NCBI GenBank assembly: GCA_905250115.1
Contig: CAJNOI010000026.1
Location: 49,471-113,470 of the forward strand
From: Adineta steineri
Lineage: Eukaryota > Rotifera > Eurotatoria > Adinetida > Adinetidae
Direction: 5' to 3'
DNA length: 64,000 nucleotides
Shown: positions 34,185-47,206 of the stretch, one piece after another
Position numbering within the stretch: position 1 is the first letter of the stretch
How the letters are laid out: every line of letters begins with the position of its first letter
Translations under genes and position numbers: made by a program
The notes under the pieces: generated by a model
The model's database searches: none
Seen by the model: only the letters and a program-made list of their open reading frames with translations
What the model was told of the DNA's origin: nothing

Positions 34185-34883
34185 ATGTCGTATTCAAATC
34201 AACAATATAATTCAAATAACGACGGTATTATTAGCCAAACCATTGATACAGCTCTTCTCAATGGAAATAATGTTAATGATATTTTTCGTTCATTTTATGG
34301 AATTGCTAATAATATGATGGATGATCTTATACGTAATGGAGCTAATGCTGATGGTATGACAGCATTTCGATCTATGAAATCAAACAATCCTAATGTAAAA
34401 ATATTCGGTATAAGTTCATTAAATATAACATCGATTTCACGTGGACCAGATGGTAAGCCACATATAGTTCAAGCTCATGATGAACGTCGTATGGGACCAG
34501 GTGGAGTTTGGCAAACAAAAAAAGCTTTACGTGATCCAAAACGTGGTATTGATAAAATGCAAGTGGGATATTTTACTGGTGATCATGGTGAAATTATTGA
34601 ACGTACTCTAGATCAAGCTAGTGGACAATATCGACAAGAAAGAAAACCTCGTGGAGTGGCTTCGAATGATCAAAATTTTACAAATCAGTGGAGAATACAA
34701 GCCCAACAAGCTATGCAACGACCATCACACTCACAACAACAACAAATACCCTATAATGATCAACATTCTCAACCAGCTTCAGCACATCCTTCTCATTCTG
34801 AACGATCATCACAAGCAAATTCTTATTATAATCAGTATCCACAACAACCACCATCAGTTGCTGGCTCTCATCAATACTATTAG
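34185..34883 (+). CDS. Myeloid leukemia factor (MLF) family protein
   Basis: Conserved regulator shuttling between nucleus and cytoplasm, linked in animals to transcription, proteostasis and haematopoiesis. Single exon, 232 residues. The MLF core is visible: NDIFRSFYGIANNMMDDLI (helical start), NVKIFGISSLNITSISRGPDGKPHIVQAHDERRMGPGGVWQTKK, then RDPKRGIDKMQVGYFTGDHGEIIERTLDQASGQ, matching the MLF1/2 pattern 'P.GIRETR...RDS.SG.E.M.IGHHI.DR.H...R.RN..TG'. A Trp in FTNQWRIQAQQAM matches the family 'F...W'. The tail is Gln/Ser/His-rich and disordered. Start ATG 34185 follows an A-rich leader. MLF1 versus MLF2 is not resolvable. Confidence 0.88.
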   Translation: MSYSNQQYNSNNDGIISQTIDTALLNGNNVNDIFRSFYGIANNMMDDLIRNGANADGMTAFRSMKSNNPNVKIFGISSLNITSISRGPDGKPHIVQAHDERRMGPGGVWQTKKALRDPKRGIDKMQVGYFTGDHGEIIERTLDQASGQYRQERKPRGVASNDQNFTNQWRIQAQQAMQRPSHSQQQQIPYNDQHSQPASAHPSHSERSSQANSYYNQYPQQPPSVAGSHQYY

Positions 34884-35029
34884 ACTATTTTTAATATAGA
34901 TATATATAGATGTCAAAAATTTTTTGCTTGATTTAATATGAAGTAATAAAGGAACAAATAACAGAGAAATGAATGTTTTTTTTTAAATGTCAATAAGATT
35001 TGTAGATGTACACATAATTAAGCGCTTGG

Positions 35030-35129
35030 NNNNNNNNNNNNNNNNNNNNNNNNNNNNNNNNNNNNNNNNNNNNNNNNNNNNNNNNNNNNNNNNNNNNNNN
35101 NNNNNNNNNNNNNNNNNNNNNNNNNNNNN
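35030..35129. other. 100-N scaffold gap
   Basis: Exactly 100 N about 150 bp after the MLF stop. Linkage of the left and right halves is therefore inferred by the assembler. Confidence 0.95.
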
Positions 35130-36816
35130 GAGAAAGAAAAGGATAGTTAGCAAATTTATATGATAGTTAGTGACGTCGAAATAAGACATGCGCATACATG
35201 TCATTCTATCAAGTGTCATCAAGTAACCATTTCACACATTGTTAACATTTTCATATTTGATGATGATTAATCGATTTAATCAGTTAAAAAATATTTTGCT
35301 TATGATTTCTATTGACACGGATTTATTTTTAAAAGCGGATTATATATCGCAAATAAATATCTTAGTTTTTTTTATTTCTAAAGTTCTCTACAAGATAATT
35401 CAATTAATCTAATTGACTTTTGAATTATAATAAGGATATACAGAGATTTTGATCATGTTATATGTTCTTAAGGGAGAATATTTACATAAATCTTCTTTGG
35501 ACACTAATTGATAAATTAGATTTTATAAATTCTAATGGAGATTAAATAAATTTAAGTTTAATAAATTTGTTTAGAAGTTAGGTGGTTATTGAATCTGATC
35601 TATAGAATGTAAAATTTAATCTTAATGATCAAATACTATAAAGATTAAATTCTGAACTTAGATTTGTATGTATCTAATTAACATTCTATCAAATATAAAA
35701 CTCTTTATTAATGAAATTTGAATATATAAAAAAATTTAATTTCGAGTAGTTTTGACAAGAGACGTTCAAAATAATAATAATAACGTGATTTTTATGTAAT
35801 CATTGTTAAAATTGCCTGTAGATATAATCAAACGTGTTCTATATAGCATAAACAAGCACGTAGTAAACTTAAATAAATATATATTTCTATTGGAAGTATG
35901 ACAATTGCAAATTAATCATGTGCCCTTTTCACATAGTTTGTATCAATTGAAAAATACTAAATAATCTTTTATTGTTACTTGTTATATCTACGGAAAGAAG
36001 AACATGGGAATTTATTTTATGAATAAACAGGTGTATATCTTTATTCTAATAATAAATCAATGTTCTTACTATGATTTATTATCTGATTGTTTTACTTTAC
36101 TATAATAAATAAAAAAAAACGAAGGACAAAATATGTTGACTTAATTCCTATATTCCAATTTCTACTAAGAATGAGCTCACTTACTTCCACCAATTCGTGC
36201 ATTCATTACCACAGCAACACCCATATTTTTTTTATTATTTTAAAATACCTTAAAAAGCTTATAATCTAAAATATCTGAATGAAAAAATAAACAATAGATG
36301 ATACATTCAAATGTATGCGTGACATTACAACTAGTATAATCTGATATTTAATCAAATCTATGTGCTTTTTTTTTCTCCTGATTAATTCTCTCTTTTCTTT
36401 CACAAGATATTAAATATTAATCTGTATCCATTAGAGAAGTACAGAAAAATGCTTTTTATCGTAAGTATATATATAAATCTGAGTGAGAAAAATCTTGAAA
36501 AAAAACCTATTCTCAATAGAAATACAAAGACAAAGACATTAAACTTATATTTGTCTATTCTTGATCTCATTAATATATGATATCATATTCGAGTATTGCT
36601 ATCTATACTATAAGTTTGTATAAAAAAATATATATATATGTCTATAGAAAGATAAAGAACGTCATATCCTATTATTTTACGGGTTTTTATTATCGAATGC
36701 ACTATGCATAGAAATGGCAGAACTTATTGCTATGATATTCTCATATTCCTTAAGAAAATATAAAAATCAATCACATATGTATTTGATATGATCAAAAGAA
36801 AGTTGTTTTTTTATTT
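35130..36816. other. AT-rich noncoding region after the gap
   Basis: About 1.7 kb of very AT-rich DNA with no convincing exon. It may be a long intron if the short exon at 36825-36918 belongs to a gene whose remainder lies in the gap. Confidence 0.4.
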
Positions 36817-36824
36817 TTACTTAC

Positions 36825-36918
36825 TTAGAAGACGTCGACGTACAAATCTTTGTGTTTTTGCAATAAATGATGAAGTAAAGTTTGTTTTATTTTTTGTTTG
36901 TCGTTTGAAATGACTCAT
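36825..36918 (-). CDS. Possible first exon of an unidentified gene
   Basis: ATG at 36918 opens a short basic reading frame (MSHFKRQTKNKTNFTSSFIAKTQRFVRRRLL) ending at a textbook donor GTAAGTAA (36824 downward). If not spliced it stops after 33 residues. Ser/Thr/Arg-rich composition resembles a nuclear or mitochondrial N-terminus. No second exon could be found before the gap. Confidence 0.35.
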
Positions 36919-38006
36919 AACTATTGATTGATTTAATTAAGTAGAATGAAACTTTTAAACCAGAATATATTCAATATTATGAAAGAGAAAGAAATAGAAC
37001 ATTGATGAGTAATGTTTTCTTTTTTTATATTAATTGAAATGAACAGAGAATTTCTTTTTATAAATATAATATTATTGAAACATTACATGTTATGAGTAAA
37101 CTAGACAATAAATAGTTTTCTAATGATTTTTTTAACTTGAGGCTATATAATAATGTAGATATATATATATATATATATGTCATGTAAGTGCAATATTGAC
37201 TTTAGGATTACGAGAGAATATTTAGCGTGACTTTCTAATGATGAATTATAATGATCTATAGTTTAAGGATTGTCACGGCGTTCCTATTCTACTCACAATC
37301 ATTATTATATAAACATTAGTATAAAATTAAATAAAGATTAGAAAGCGTAAGTCAGAAAGAAATATGGTTATTATACAAAGTAGAATAGAATATGCTATGA
37401 ATATATATATCGTGTATTAAAATTTGATAGATGAATTGAAAGATATCTTCATATGATCAATGGAGTCTTTCTTTATCTTTTGACATATTATTCTATTTCA
37501 TGGTAAAAAGTATCACGCTAACAATTGCATTATACTAATACGTTATCTAATTTATGAACTAGATTATATCTTCGTAGTCAGTGTAACTGTACATTTTTTA
37601 AAAACAAAATTGTATCATTTTTTTATCAATCAAATTTTGGAATATCTGTTCTTTGTTTATTGAGAAATATTGTTGTATATCGAAATATATGAATAGAATT
37701 GATTGAAGAAAAGAAAGTACCTTCCATGTGCAAAGATATTTATCTCATATATTTAGTATGGCAAACAAGTATGTAACAGAACGAAGAAAAAAAACGAAAG
37801 AAGTGGTAAAGATAGGCATCACTAGTAACAATTATTAAAAAATGATCGGACTATTTATGTACTGTCGGACAGAAGAAAGAAACGAAGAACGAACGAAAGA
37901 AAGAAAGAAAGAAAAAAAATGGTCGAATGAATTTATATGCTTTTTTTTCGAATTTTCATTATAGAACTATTGTTATTATTATGCGTTAAAGACTAATAAC
38001 AAGAAT
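36919..38006. other. Intergenic region upstream of ORAI
   Basis: About 1.1 kb, AT-rich, with a (TA)n run near 37160-37178 and a GAAA-rich stretch at 37865-37915. No gene seen. Confidence 0.4.
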
Positions 38007-38814
38007 ATGTCCGATTCTTCATTGTATTTATCCAGTAAAGGTATGCCATATCGTATTAATATAACAAATTTATATTTTATATTTAGAAACTTCACGTAAA
38101 AATGATCAACGATTGCATAATCTTTTTTATCGTAAATCAAAACTTGAAAGCGTCAATGAAACATCAGCATTACTAAGTGGATTTGCTATTGTAAATTTTT
38201 CTTCTACTATAATATATATACATATATATTAATTATTTCTTTTAAATATATTTTTTTTAAAGGTTGCAATCGTCGAATTATCATTAGATTCATATAAAGG
38301 TCAAAGTTCAAATGATAATTTATTAATTTGTTATGCAATAATATCATGTTTATTAGTTGGTATACATCTACTTGCTTTATTAATGTCTATGTGTATATTA
38401 CCTGAATTAAAAAGTGTAATACGTCAAAGTGATTATTGGATCAATAATGAAAATAGTAAACCGTTATCATCTTTAAATATTTATATTGAAATAGCATGGG
38501 TTGTATCAACAGGTTTAGGTCTGTTTTTATTTATTATTGAACTTGGTATAATTATATGGATTAAAGTTAGTGGATTTTCACGTACAGCAGCTATTTCTGC
38601 TCTTGTTACACTGTGCATTGTTGGTTTGCCATTTATTTTATTTGCTGTTGGTTTTTATATTCGTGTGACACGAGCAAAAGTCCATCTACATCAAACAGAT
38701 TTAGATAAAATTGAACGTGGTGCTATTGCTCGTGGACTTCTATTAAATAATCCAGTTATTACACCACCAAGAAGTACGGTAGAATTTCATGTAGATGAAC
38801 ATCATCCAACCTAA
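38007..38814 (+). CDS. ORAI1: ORAI store-operated calcium channel
   Basis: Plasma-membrane pore subunit of CRAC channels gated by STIM. Three exons (38007-about 38040, 38087-38190, about 38263-38814) encode about 230 residues with four membrane helices. TM1 with selectivity filter: ETSALLSGFAIVAIVELSLD (Glu equals human E106). TM2: HLLALLMSMCILPELKSV. TM3: EIAWVVSTGLGLFLFIIELGIIIWIKV, with the conserved Glu (human E190). TM4: VGLPFILFAVGFYIRVTRAK, retaining a hinge Pro. Unusual: in the TM1 N-terminal extension (KSKLESVNETS) the equivalents of human K87 and R91, pore-lining basic residues, are both Glu, and D112/D114 of the outer vestibule are Tyr and Gly. The cytosolic C-terminal helix is weakly conserved. 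The exon 1/2 junction codon (AAA G|AA) fits. ORAI1, 2 or 3 cannot be assigned because the family expanded in vertebrates. Confidence 0.93.
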
Positions 38815-41241
38815 AGGCTTTATTCAATAAAATATAATAATATGTGTCTTGTTAATTTTTATAAGAAGTATAGTTTTATTATATCGAAAATGAAGAAGAA
38901 TCTCTGATGTACTTCGTACTATCGAGAAATATAAAATATGACTGTATAATTATATTCGATAGTTTCTGGGACTATAGTGTTTACAATCAGACTTAATCTT
39001 CAAATATACGACTTATTTTAAGGACCTGGATCATAAACTAATAGAAAATAAGATTAATCACGTTCAGCAGATAGTTTTGACAAGTATCTAAGATAAGACA
39101 ATACTTGTGAAAATCGTTTAAAGAAATAACAGATGAATGTATTAAATAGAGCGTAGTTAAATTCATTATGCCATAATAGAGTAAATATTTTACTTATTTA
39201 TCAAGTCTATTTTTAATAACGGAAAGATTTTTTTTGTTTTACTTGAAATAAATATCTTCATTGAAATAATCATTATTAAAGTTGCTCCATATTCATATTG
39301 ATTTTATGAAAGAGATAAAACTCTCAAAACGACTATTGAATCTTCGAGTTTTCAATGGGGAAAAAAAAATTAAGAAGAATCCTTTTTGGTAATTTATTCT
39401 CATATGATGGGATTAACTTCAATGGATAATCAAATATAATATAACAAGAAATCTCGAAAAGATAAAATTATCAACATATTTGAAGAATATTAATGTTCTT
39501 CTTTACTATCTTGATTCAAAAAATCGATAAGAATTCTCTCAAATATCTTAAACATGACTTTATTAAAAATATAATGTTAATATAATTCGAATTTAATGTT
39601 CATTTATTAATCGAAGATTGTAATATGATCATGTATAGTGTAACAAACTGAAACGTAAAAAAAACACTTGCTAAAATAATGAAGTAAGAAATGATCTTGC
39701 TAAATCGATAATACTAAATTCATCTTTTATATAATTATCGAAATCAAATTATTTCACAAAAATCAAGTGGTCATCTTCGAACTGAAAAACTTGATGCTGC
39801 TATTGTTGTTATATACAGAAAACTAGATAAATATGCTCTTAAAATAAATCTATAGAACATTAAATCAATAGTTAAATTTGTGAGGTATATACCGAATAAA
39901 TAAATAATCTCAATGATCGTTCTGTTGATCGAAAAAGTCTCTTAATCGTCTAATGAACCCAAAAAGCTAATAGATCTTGTATAATCTACGATTTTAAATC
40001 AATTATATATTTATTTGAAGAAAATATTCATTTTATTTCTCGTTGCAACTCATTTATTTGCACATGCTTAACTTTCACTGCAAGTATTTATACAAACAGA
40101 CAAGAACGAAAAAAGAAAAGATGACAACTAAAATAATCAAACATGACAGTTTGTTTTGTTCGTCGTCAATGTACTTATTTTTGTTGATGTCTCTTGTACT
40201 TGGTATTTACATTTTTAAAAGCATTCAAAAAAGAATACAATCATTTGCCATTAAATAATAGCTTAGTCATCGACAAACTTTCTTTTCCTGGAATTCTTTT
40301 GGATTTATAGAAGCCGCGTAGATACCCTTAATAATACCTTTTTATTTTTTATAGTAAAGCAAAGAGTGATAATCTGTGTTTTGAACATATCTTGAGAGTG
40401 CTGTATTTTAAATACAGCATCATTGTTAACACTTCATACAATTGTTGTGAACCTCACTGATGAAACAACAAGATGATGAATGACAGAGAGAGAAAAAAAG
40501 AAAGAAAAAAAAATAAAATTCGTTGAAAAAGTCTATTCGCTTGAAACAGCATGGCTCTACATTTAGAATTCAAATTTGCTAGTTGTCACATCCCTTAAAA
40601 CCTCCTATATCCAGACGCTATTTCATAGCAAATCCACTAGAGTACCTGTAAAGGAATTCCAATGCCAACAAATAAGTTTTCTTTCAGAAATAAGACACGA
40701 ACAATGGCTTAAAGATCAACAGGTGTCTTTGGTACTGACATACATGAGTTCCACATTTTTAGCCTCAATGGGACTCCGCTGGCAAGTTTTTTTTAGCAAA
40801 ATCGATGGTATTCCGTAGTTCAGTGAATAACTACCAGTTCGGTTTATGCTATTTTTATTTAAATTATTTTATCTCTGTTTGAAATGTTGATTTTTACTCA
40901 AAAAACTCGACTTTAGTTTGCTGTAATTTTCTCATTGATTCATTAACCTCAGCCCTGATAATTTTTTTGCGGCACTGTCTTGAATTTCACTTAAATATGG
41001 AGATTCTAATATTGTTTATTGAATTAAGCAAAAAAGAAAAGCATTACAATAGACAAGATAATTATAAAGAAGAGCGAATCAATAAAAAGCTATGTGCGTA
41101 TAAATCAATTGCAATGTACACTATTTGTTATAATATGTCCTTTTTTCTAAAAAGCTTCAAGCTAAACTTCAATAAAATAAAATGTCATAATTAATAATTT
41201 AAAAATAAAATCATATTAATATAAAGTTTGTCTGTAGTATT
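38815..41241. other. Intergenic region, about 2.4 kb
   Basis: No convincing gene. A GC-richer block near 40570-40820 and a short coding-like stretch at 39758-39853 (KSSGHLRTEKLDAAIVVIY) could be decayed inserts but cannot be identified. Confidence 0.35.
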
Positions 41242-44200
41242 TTAGAGTTTCATAAATTTTTGCACGCGATTATTGACATCATCACCAATATACATATTCA
41301 TTGCTGAATCAAATGCAATACCTCGTGGAGAATTTAATTGTGTTGCACCACTACCCGCAGTACCATTTCCGGCAATGGTAAAACCAACATTACTATTAGC
41401 ACAGAACAATTGGACCCTACTATTACCAAAATCAACCACATACACATTCATATAATTATCAATCTTAATTCCCATCGGACTATTTAAGTGAGTGGAATCA
41501 GAACCTGATACACCGGGCACACCAGCAATGACACTCCCTGATAAAGCACCAGGAGTCCAACGTATAACTGAATGTCCATTATAATTTGTTATGAATAGAT
41601 CATTACTTACAGACGGTAAATAATGAATACCCCATGGTCCGTTCAATGATGTATTTGTATTGCTACCTCCAACTCCACCAGCCACAAGAACTCCATTAGT
41701 ACCCGAAGTTGAATTTGTTAAATAACGTACAATTCGATGATTTCCAGTATCAGCAACATACATATATGTTTCTGTTGGATCAAAAGTAAAATAATGTGGA
41801 GCATTCATTTGATTTAATGCAGATCCAGCTGATCCATTAGCGCTACCAGCGAAAGTTATAGCATTTGTTGATTTATTAATGAACTTTTGTACTCGACTGT
41901 TACCCATATCAGTTACATACATATTTCCAGATCTATCGACATAGACATCATTAGGAAAATATAATTGAGAACTGTTTGATCCTATTGATCCATAGCTTCC
42001 AGCTACGATCGTTGCATTTATAGCATTTTTCAATAGTTTCCATACAACATAATGACCAGCCTCATCTGCAGCATATAAAGTATCATTCGAGTCAAGAAAT
42101 ACACCAGATGCTGGTACTGGTGCTGCTACTGAACCAAGTACCGTAATACCCGTTTTATTCCAAAGTAAATTACCCGATATACCTAATAATTAAAAGAAAA
42201 ATTAGCATTAGTTATTCAGTATTTTTGGTTATAATTTTGGTATCGATATTCATATCACTTTCTTTTCATAAAAATGTTTGTAATAATAAATATATAAAAT
42301 GATATCCTTGTAATCTTACATCATATTATTCTATCTTTATATATATGTACACTGTTCTATTCTCTTTTTAACATGAGTATCATTAATCAGGGGAAGAAGA
42401 GACAATATATTTGTAAGAGTTAGAATAAAGTCAGTTATAGAGCAATCATAGGAGAGAAGAGAGAACATGCATTGTATTGTAATGTGTTTTATATTAAACG
42501 GTACATGAAAACAAAATACCAGTTATGAAATAAATGTCAATTCAATACTAATGAAATGAAATGAAATATTAAATTTCAATTATTTTCGAAAATTTTTTAA
42601 AAAAATTAATATTTTCAGGATACTATAGTATAACTGACTTGCATTTATCTTTACTTACATGGATTTGCTGTTGTTGTTGTACTTGAACTTGTACTGCTTG
42701 TAGTAGTTGAGGTAGTAGTAGTTGTGGTACTTGTACTAGTACTGCTCGTAGTAGTTGAGGTAGTAGTAGTTGTGGTACTCGAAGTAGTACTAGTTGAGGT
42801 AGTAGTACTTGTAGTACTCGAAGTAGTACTAGTTGAAGTAGTGGTACTTGTAGTAGTTGAGGTAGTTGTACTTGTAGTAGTTGAGGTAGTACTAGTTTCA
42901 CTAGTTGTGGTAGTGGTACTTGTGGTACTCGAAACAGTCGTAGTTGTTGTGCTTGAACTAGTACTGCTTGTAGTACTCGAAGTAGTACTAGTCGAGGTAG
43001 TAGTACTTGTGGTACTCGAGGTAGTACTAGTTGAGGTAGTAGTGCTCGTGGTACTTGAGGTAGTAGTACTTGTGGTACTCGAAGTAGTACTAGTCGAGGT
43101 AGTAGTACTTGTGGTACTCGAGGTAGTACTAGTTGAGGTAGTAGTGCTCGTGGTACTTGAGGTAGTAGTACTTGTAGTAGTTGAGGTAGTAGTGCTCGTG
43201 GTACTTGAGGTAGTACTAGTCGAAGTAGTAGTACTTGTAGTACTCGAGGTAGTACTGGTTTCACTAGTTGTGGTAGTTGACGTAGTACTAGTGGAGGTAG
43301 TAGTACTTGTGGTACTCGAAACGGTCGTAGTTGTTGTACTTGAACTAGTACTGCTTGTAGTAGTCAACGTAGTACTAGTTGTGGTACTAGTTTCACTAGT
43401 TGTAGTAGTTGAAGTAGTAGCACTTGTGCTACTCGAAGTAGTTGTGATTTTTGTAGTAGTTTTAGTAGTTGAAGTAGTACTACTTGAAGTAGTTGTTTCT
43501 CGATTTGTAGTTATTGTATCACCAGTATTTGTACTAGTTGTGGTAATTCTGCTTGCCATAGTGGATTCTATGCTATATAAGTAAATGATAATATTAGAAA
43601 AAATAGAAAACAACAAAATAACTTAGATCATTGTCATATAAACTTGTTTATATTATACTATTCTAATAATTTATTTATTCAATAACTAATAAGTAGCAAC
43701 TATTGATGTGAGAAGAAAAGAATTTATTCATGTAAAGATTAGTAATGGCGAACATCAAAGATTGTTAAAGTAATATAATGAAACATTCTTAGTAGATTTC
43801 GTTAACACTGAAAAATATAGATTAAATATAATTGGATTTTTCTAAAAGTTAAAGATTTGATACTATAGTAATGAAATAAAGAAATTCTTTTTTAACATTT
43901 ATAGTTTTTGTACTTCTATAATCTATTCTATGTATTCATATGATCATATTATATTCTTGATAATAAGAAATATCTTAGCGATAGTTAAATCATATACTAA
44001 AACAATCATCATAATGAAATAAGACAAATATTAAGTTAAATTTTATAATATTATTGCATTCGTCAATATCATTAGAAAATAAATTAGAAGAAATTGAATT
44101 GAAAAATCTAATTTTATTATATTTATTATATATAAATAGTGAACTGATAATCGTAGGAAAAGAGGAATTAATCTATCACGTGTCTAACAAAATCTCTATA

Positions 44201-45356
44201 CTTACTTCGATAAACTTCTATAATTTTCTAATGAAGATCTATGCGATTAAACGAAAACAAGAAATATCATTATTCATAACTTATTTTCTGACTGTTTATT
44301 ATAACTTTTATATTCTCTAATTGTAATTTTACTTGTAAACATTTAAACTAAAATCATACTATGTGCTAGTAATAGTGTATGAATTGAAAATCGACAGAAC
44401 TAATAAATCCACTTATTTTAAAGAAGGTTTTCTTAATCATAATAGAATTATCTATGACTTTTGTCAACAAAGATAATACTTTCAAATTAGAGTTTAGCAA
44501 CTGTAGATTTCATAAATTTATACATAAATATTTATTTGATGATATATTATGTTTTAGTATGTTTGAAATAATATTTTAATTATCATCAAATAAATACTTA
44601 AAATGAATGTGAATATAAAATTAAATTTGGATTCTTATACCAAATAAAAATAATATTAATTCGAAAATTTCTTAATAAAATAATTTGTAACTTACGTTGA
44701 TGCTTCTGTTATGTTGTTCAACATAGCTAAAAAAAATAGAAAAATATAAAAAAACATATGATAAAGAAAATATAAAAATCAAATTTAATATTACGTGATA
44801 AAATAAGTATACATAAATTTTACTAGAATTTTCTCTTTACTAGAGTTATAAGTTATTAAAAAATGAAAATTTTGATGCATAAGTAAATTTATTTAATACT
44901 TAGTTTTTTTTGAATATAAAATATTACATAACCTAGGAAAAGATTTTTCATCGATGATTTCTCCAATCTATGTGTTTGTTATATTGTAATATTTCTAATA
45001 TAAAATAATCAAATTGATAACTTACAGTTAAATAATTGTTCATTATCAAGAGTAATCATTGTTATAACATTTTGTTGTTGAATTAAATTTCCGTAGTCTA
45101 TTGAAATATTTGAAAATATTTCACATTGATTATTAGATAAATCAAAAGTTAAAAGATAACATTGCAAATTATTCAAACAAGATATTTCACATTGTACTTG
45201 ATTTTTTCCAAATATAATAGTAGAAGGAGAACAACCTGTTTTATTACATATATATTTTACACCAAGAAATTTTCTTAAGAATAGTGATCGACTACTTTCA
45301 CATTGACATTTGATTATCAATAGAAATAATAAGAATAATAATATTGCCTTATTCAT
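41242..45356 (-). CDS. Secreted Apple-like / mucin-linker / NHL beta-propeller protein
   Basis: Predicted extracellular protein of about 730 residues in four exons. Exon 1 (about 45022-45356): signal peptide (AILLFLLFLLIIKCQC) and a PAN/Apple-like Cys module (CNKTGCSPSTIIFGKNQVQCEISCLNNLQCYLLTFDLSNNQCEIFS). Exon 2 is tiny (about 44698-44732). Exon 3 (about 42652-43575) codes about 305 residues of Thr/Ser-rich tandem repeat, a mucin-like, probably O-glycosylated stalk. Exon 4 (41242 to about 42186) carries NHL repeats, each with a 'SPRGIAFDSAMNMYIGDDVNNRVQKF'-type motif and the inter-repeat Ala/Gly loop (IAGNGTAGSGATQLN). Phases fit: NP-C-ISGNLLW across 42651/42186. The chosen start is the first ATG (45356), just before the hydrophobic core. 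The intron between linker and NHL is 465 bp. Adhesive or cuticle/mucus role is inference. Many such genes are expected in rotifers. Confidence 0.85.
42660..43575 (-). repeat. Coding minisatellite for Thr/Ser mucin stalk
   Basis: Degenerate tandem repeats of ACT/AGT/ACC codons giving units such as TSTTSSTTSTTTS. On the opposite strand they produce a long Val/Leu open frame that is only a shadow. Such repeats are prone to length change. Confidence 0.8.
43620..45010. other. Large first introns of the Apple/NHL gene
   Basis: Apart from the 35-nt exon near 44698-44732, this is AT-rich intron sequence without recognisable elements. These introns (about 1.1 kb and 0.3 kb) are large for the region. 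Confidence 0.5.
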
Positions 45357-47206
45357 TATCAACAAAGACTTCAACTAAAATAAAAAAAAAATTTCTTCTA
45401 AAAAGTATTTTCTTTTATTAATTTTTAAAGTAAAAACAAAAAAGATTAGTAATCATTTATTATATGCAAAACGAGGTAGCAGTTCTCACTCGTTTCTAAT
45501 AATTAATTTTTTCTCAGTAAAAATCAAATTTGATAATTTGTTTTCAAAATAAGAATATTGAGTAAAACATACTCTGAAAAATAGGCTTTATTTGACTTGA
45601 TTATCTCTTTCATTAATAAAGTTCAAGAACAAACAAAATTAACTATAAAATTTTCAAAACTGTACAAAAAGAAAATAATAAATTGAGAACGACTAGAGCA
45701 CTTGATTCATTTCTAAAATGATTTTAAAATAATTATAATATTACTTTAAGACGTCAAACACATTTCATTTTTATAAATGAAGTAACTGTTGACGTCATTC
45801 TCAGTTAATTATTTTCTTTTTTCATTTGTAAATATTTCATAGTTAATTTTAATTATTTTACTCTCAGAAATATTGCTTTGCTTCTAGAACCTTCTTAATA
45901 AAACAAATAACGGAATCAAACAAAAGCTATTTTATAGAGTATGTTTTGTTTCATCTTCTCATTCTCGAGATAAATTATCAAATATAGATTTTACTGAGGA
46001 AAAACTTATTATTCATAGCATCTGGCCAAGTATATACATAAAGAAAATTGAAGTACTTTTATTTACTAAGGTTATAGTGTTGAAGTAATTAGTTTTTCTA
46101 TTTCAATTAGATTAAAAGAAAAGAAATGGAAAATTCAAGTCAGATATTAATCATGAAATACAAATAAAAAAAATACGATGATATATCATTGAGATATGAT
46201 AAGATAAAAGAAATTCTTCTTTGATAATTTAAATATCAGAATTAATTAAAATGATCAACTATCAGATTGAATAAAAATCGTATAGATAAAGCTTATTAAA
46301 CTATTTTGACAAGAAGACTATTTTGATTATGTGTTTGATTTCAATTAGATACAATCCTGAAAGATGTATATTCATCAATTGTTTTAGTGTGTATCTTTGT
46401 TATTATATGATAATGAAAATAAAATTGAAAAAAATATATCCATATAAATTTTTGATATTGTTGCTAACGAATTGAAAAATAACAATTTAATTTCGAAAAA
46501 GTTTGTCTTATGGGTATCTGTGACATAGTCTAGGTATTATTAAATTCTCAGATGAAAATACATTCTTTACATGCTTCAAGTTTCCAAAATTTGAAATATA
46601 TTATATATGAAAAATTTTATAGTTGTTTTTGTTTTGAATAAATAAATGTAAAAAAACAAGATAATTTCTTATGAACCAAAGTTAAAGATTTAATACCTGT
46701 GTATATTCTAATCAATAATATTATATTTAAAGAAAATATATTCAAAAAGAAATTTCTGTTAAAATAAAAATGTTTAATATTTTTCAAAAAAGAAAATAAT
46801 GTCATAGAAATAAATTGTTTAACTAAATGGAGTTTTCTTTTGTGTTCGACTAATTTTTTTTTCATCATCTTGATGAATATCAACTAAATGTAAAGGTTTT
46901 TGCAAATGTTTATATATCTTGTTTTGGATAAGACCTAGGGAACTTAAAAATCAAAAAAAATTCATTTAAATGTTTACTTCAAAACTTTTCATCAAAAAGT
47001 TGCATATTTTTAGGTATTTCAAAAAAGTTAAAACTATCACATTGTTTCTGTTATTTTCACGTTATTCTCATTCCATGGCATCGATTATTTCAGAAAAATG
47101 GAATTAATTACATTAGTTTAATATCATTTTTTCCGGAGAAAATCTTAATTTTCTGCAGGATTCTTCGCCAATATGTGGAAGATCTAGAAAGGAAACATTA
47201 AAGATT
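45357..47206. other. Intergenic AT-rich region
   Basis: About 1.85 kb with a perfect CRE (TGACGTCA) at 45790-45797, about 430 bp upstream of the Apple/NHL start. No gene recognised before the hAT relic. Confidence 0.4.

Noticed and set aside
39758-39853. Short coding-like stretch (SSGHLRTEKLDAAIVVIYRK)
   Set aside because: About 32 codons without start or exon partners; not enough to call a gene or element.
40576-40818. 80-codon open frame in GC-richer block
   Set aside because: No recognisable protein, no splice context, isolated; could be chance or decayed insert.
42724-43584. 286-codon Val/Leu-rich plus-strand open frame
   Set aside because: It is the exact antisense shadow of the Thr/Ser coding repeat of the Apple/NHL gene.
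44054-44320. 88-codon open frame upstream of the mucin exon
   Set aside because: Lies in an AT-rich intron, Leu/Ile/Tyr-biased translation typical of chance frames, no start context.
46617-46883. 88-codon minus-strand open frame
   Set aside because: Phe/Leu/Lys/Ile composition from AT-rich noncoding DNA, with no homology or splice partners.
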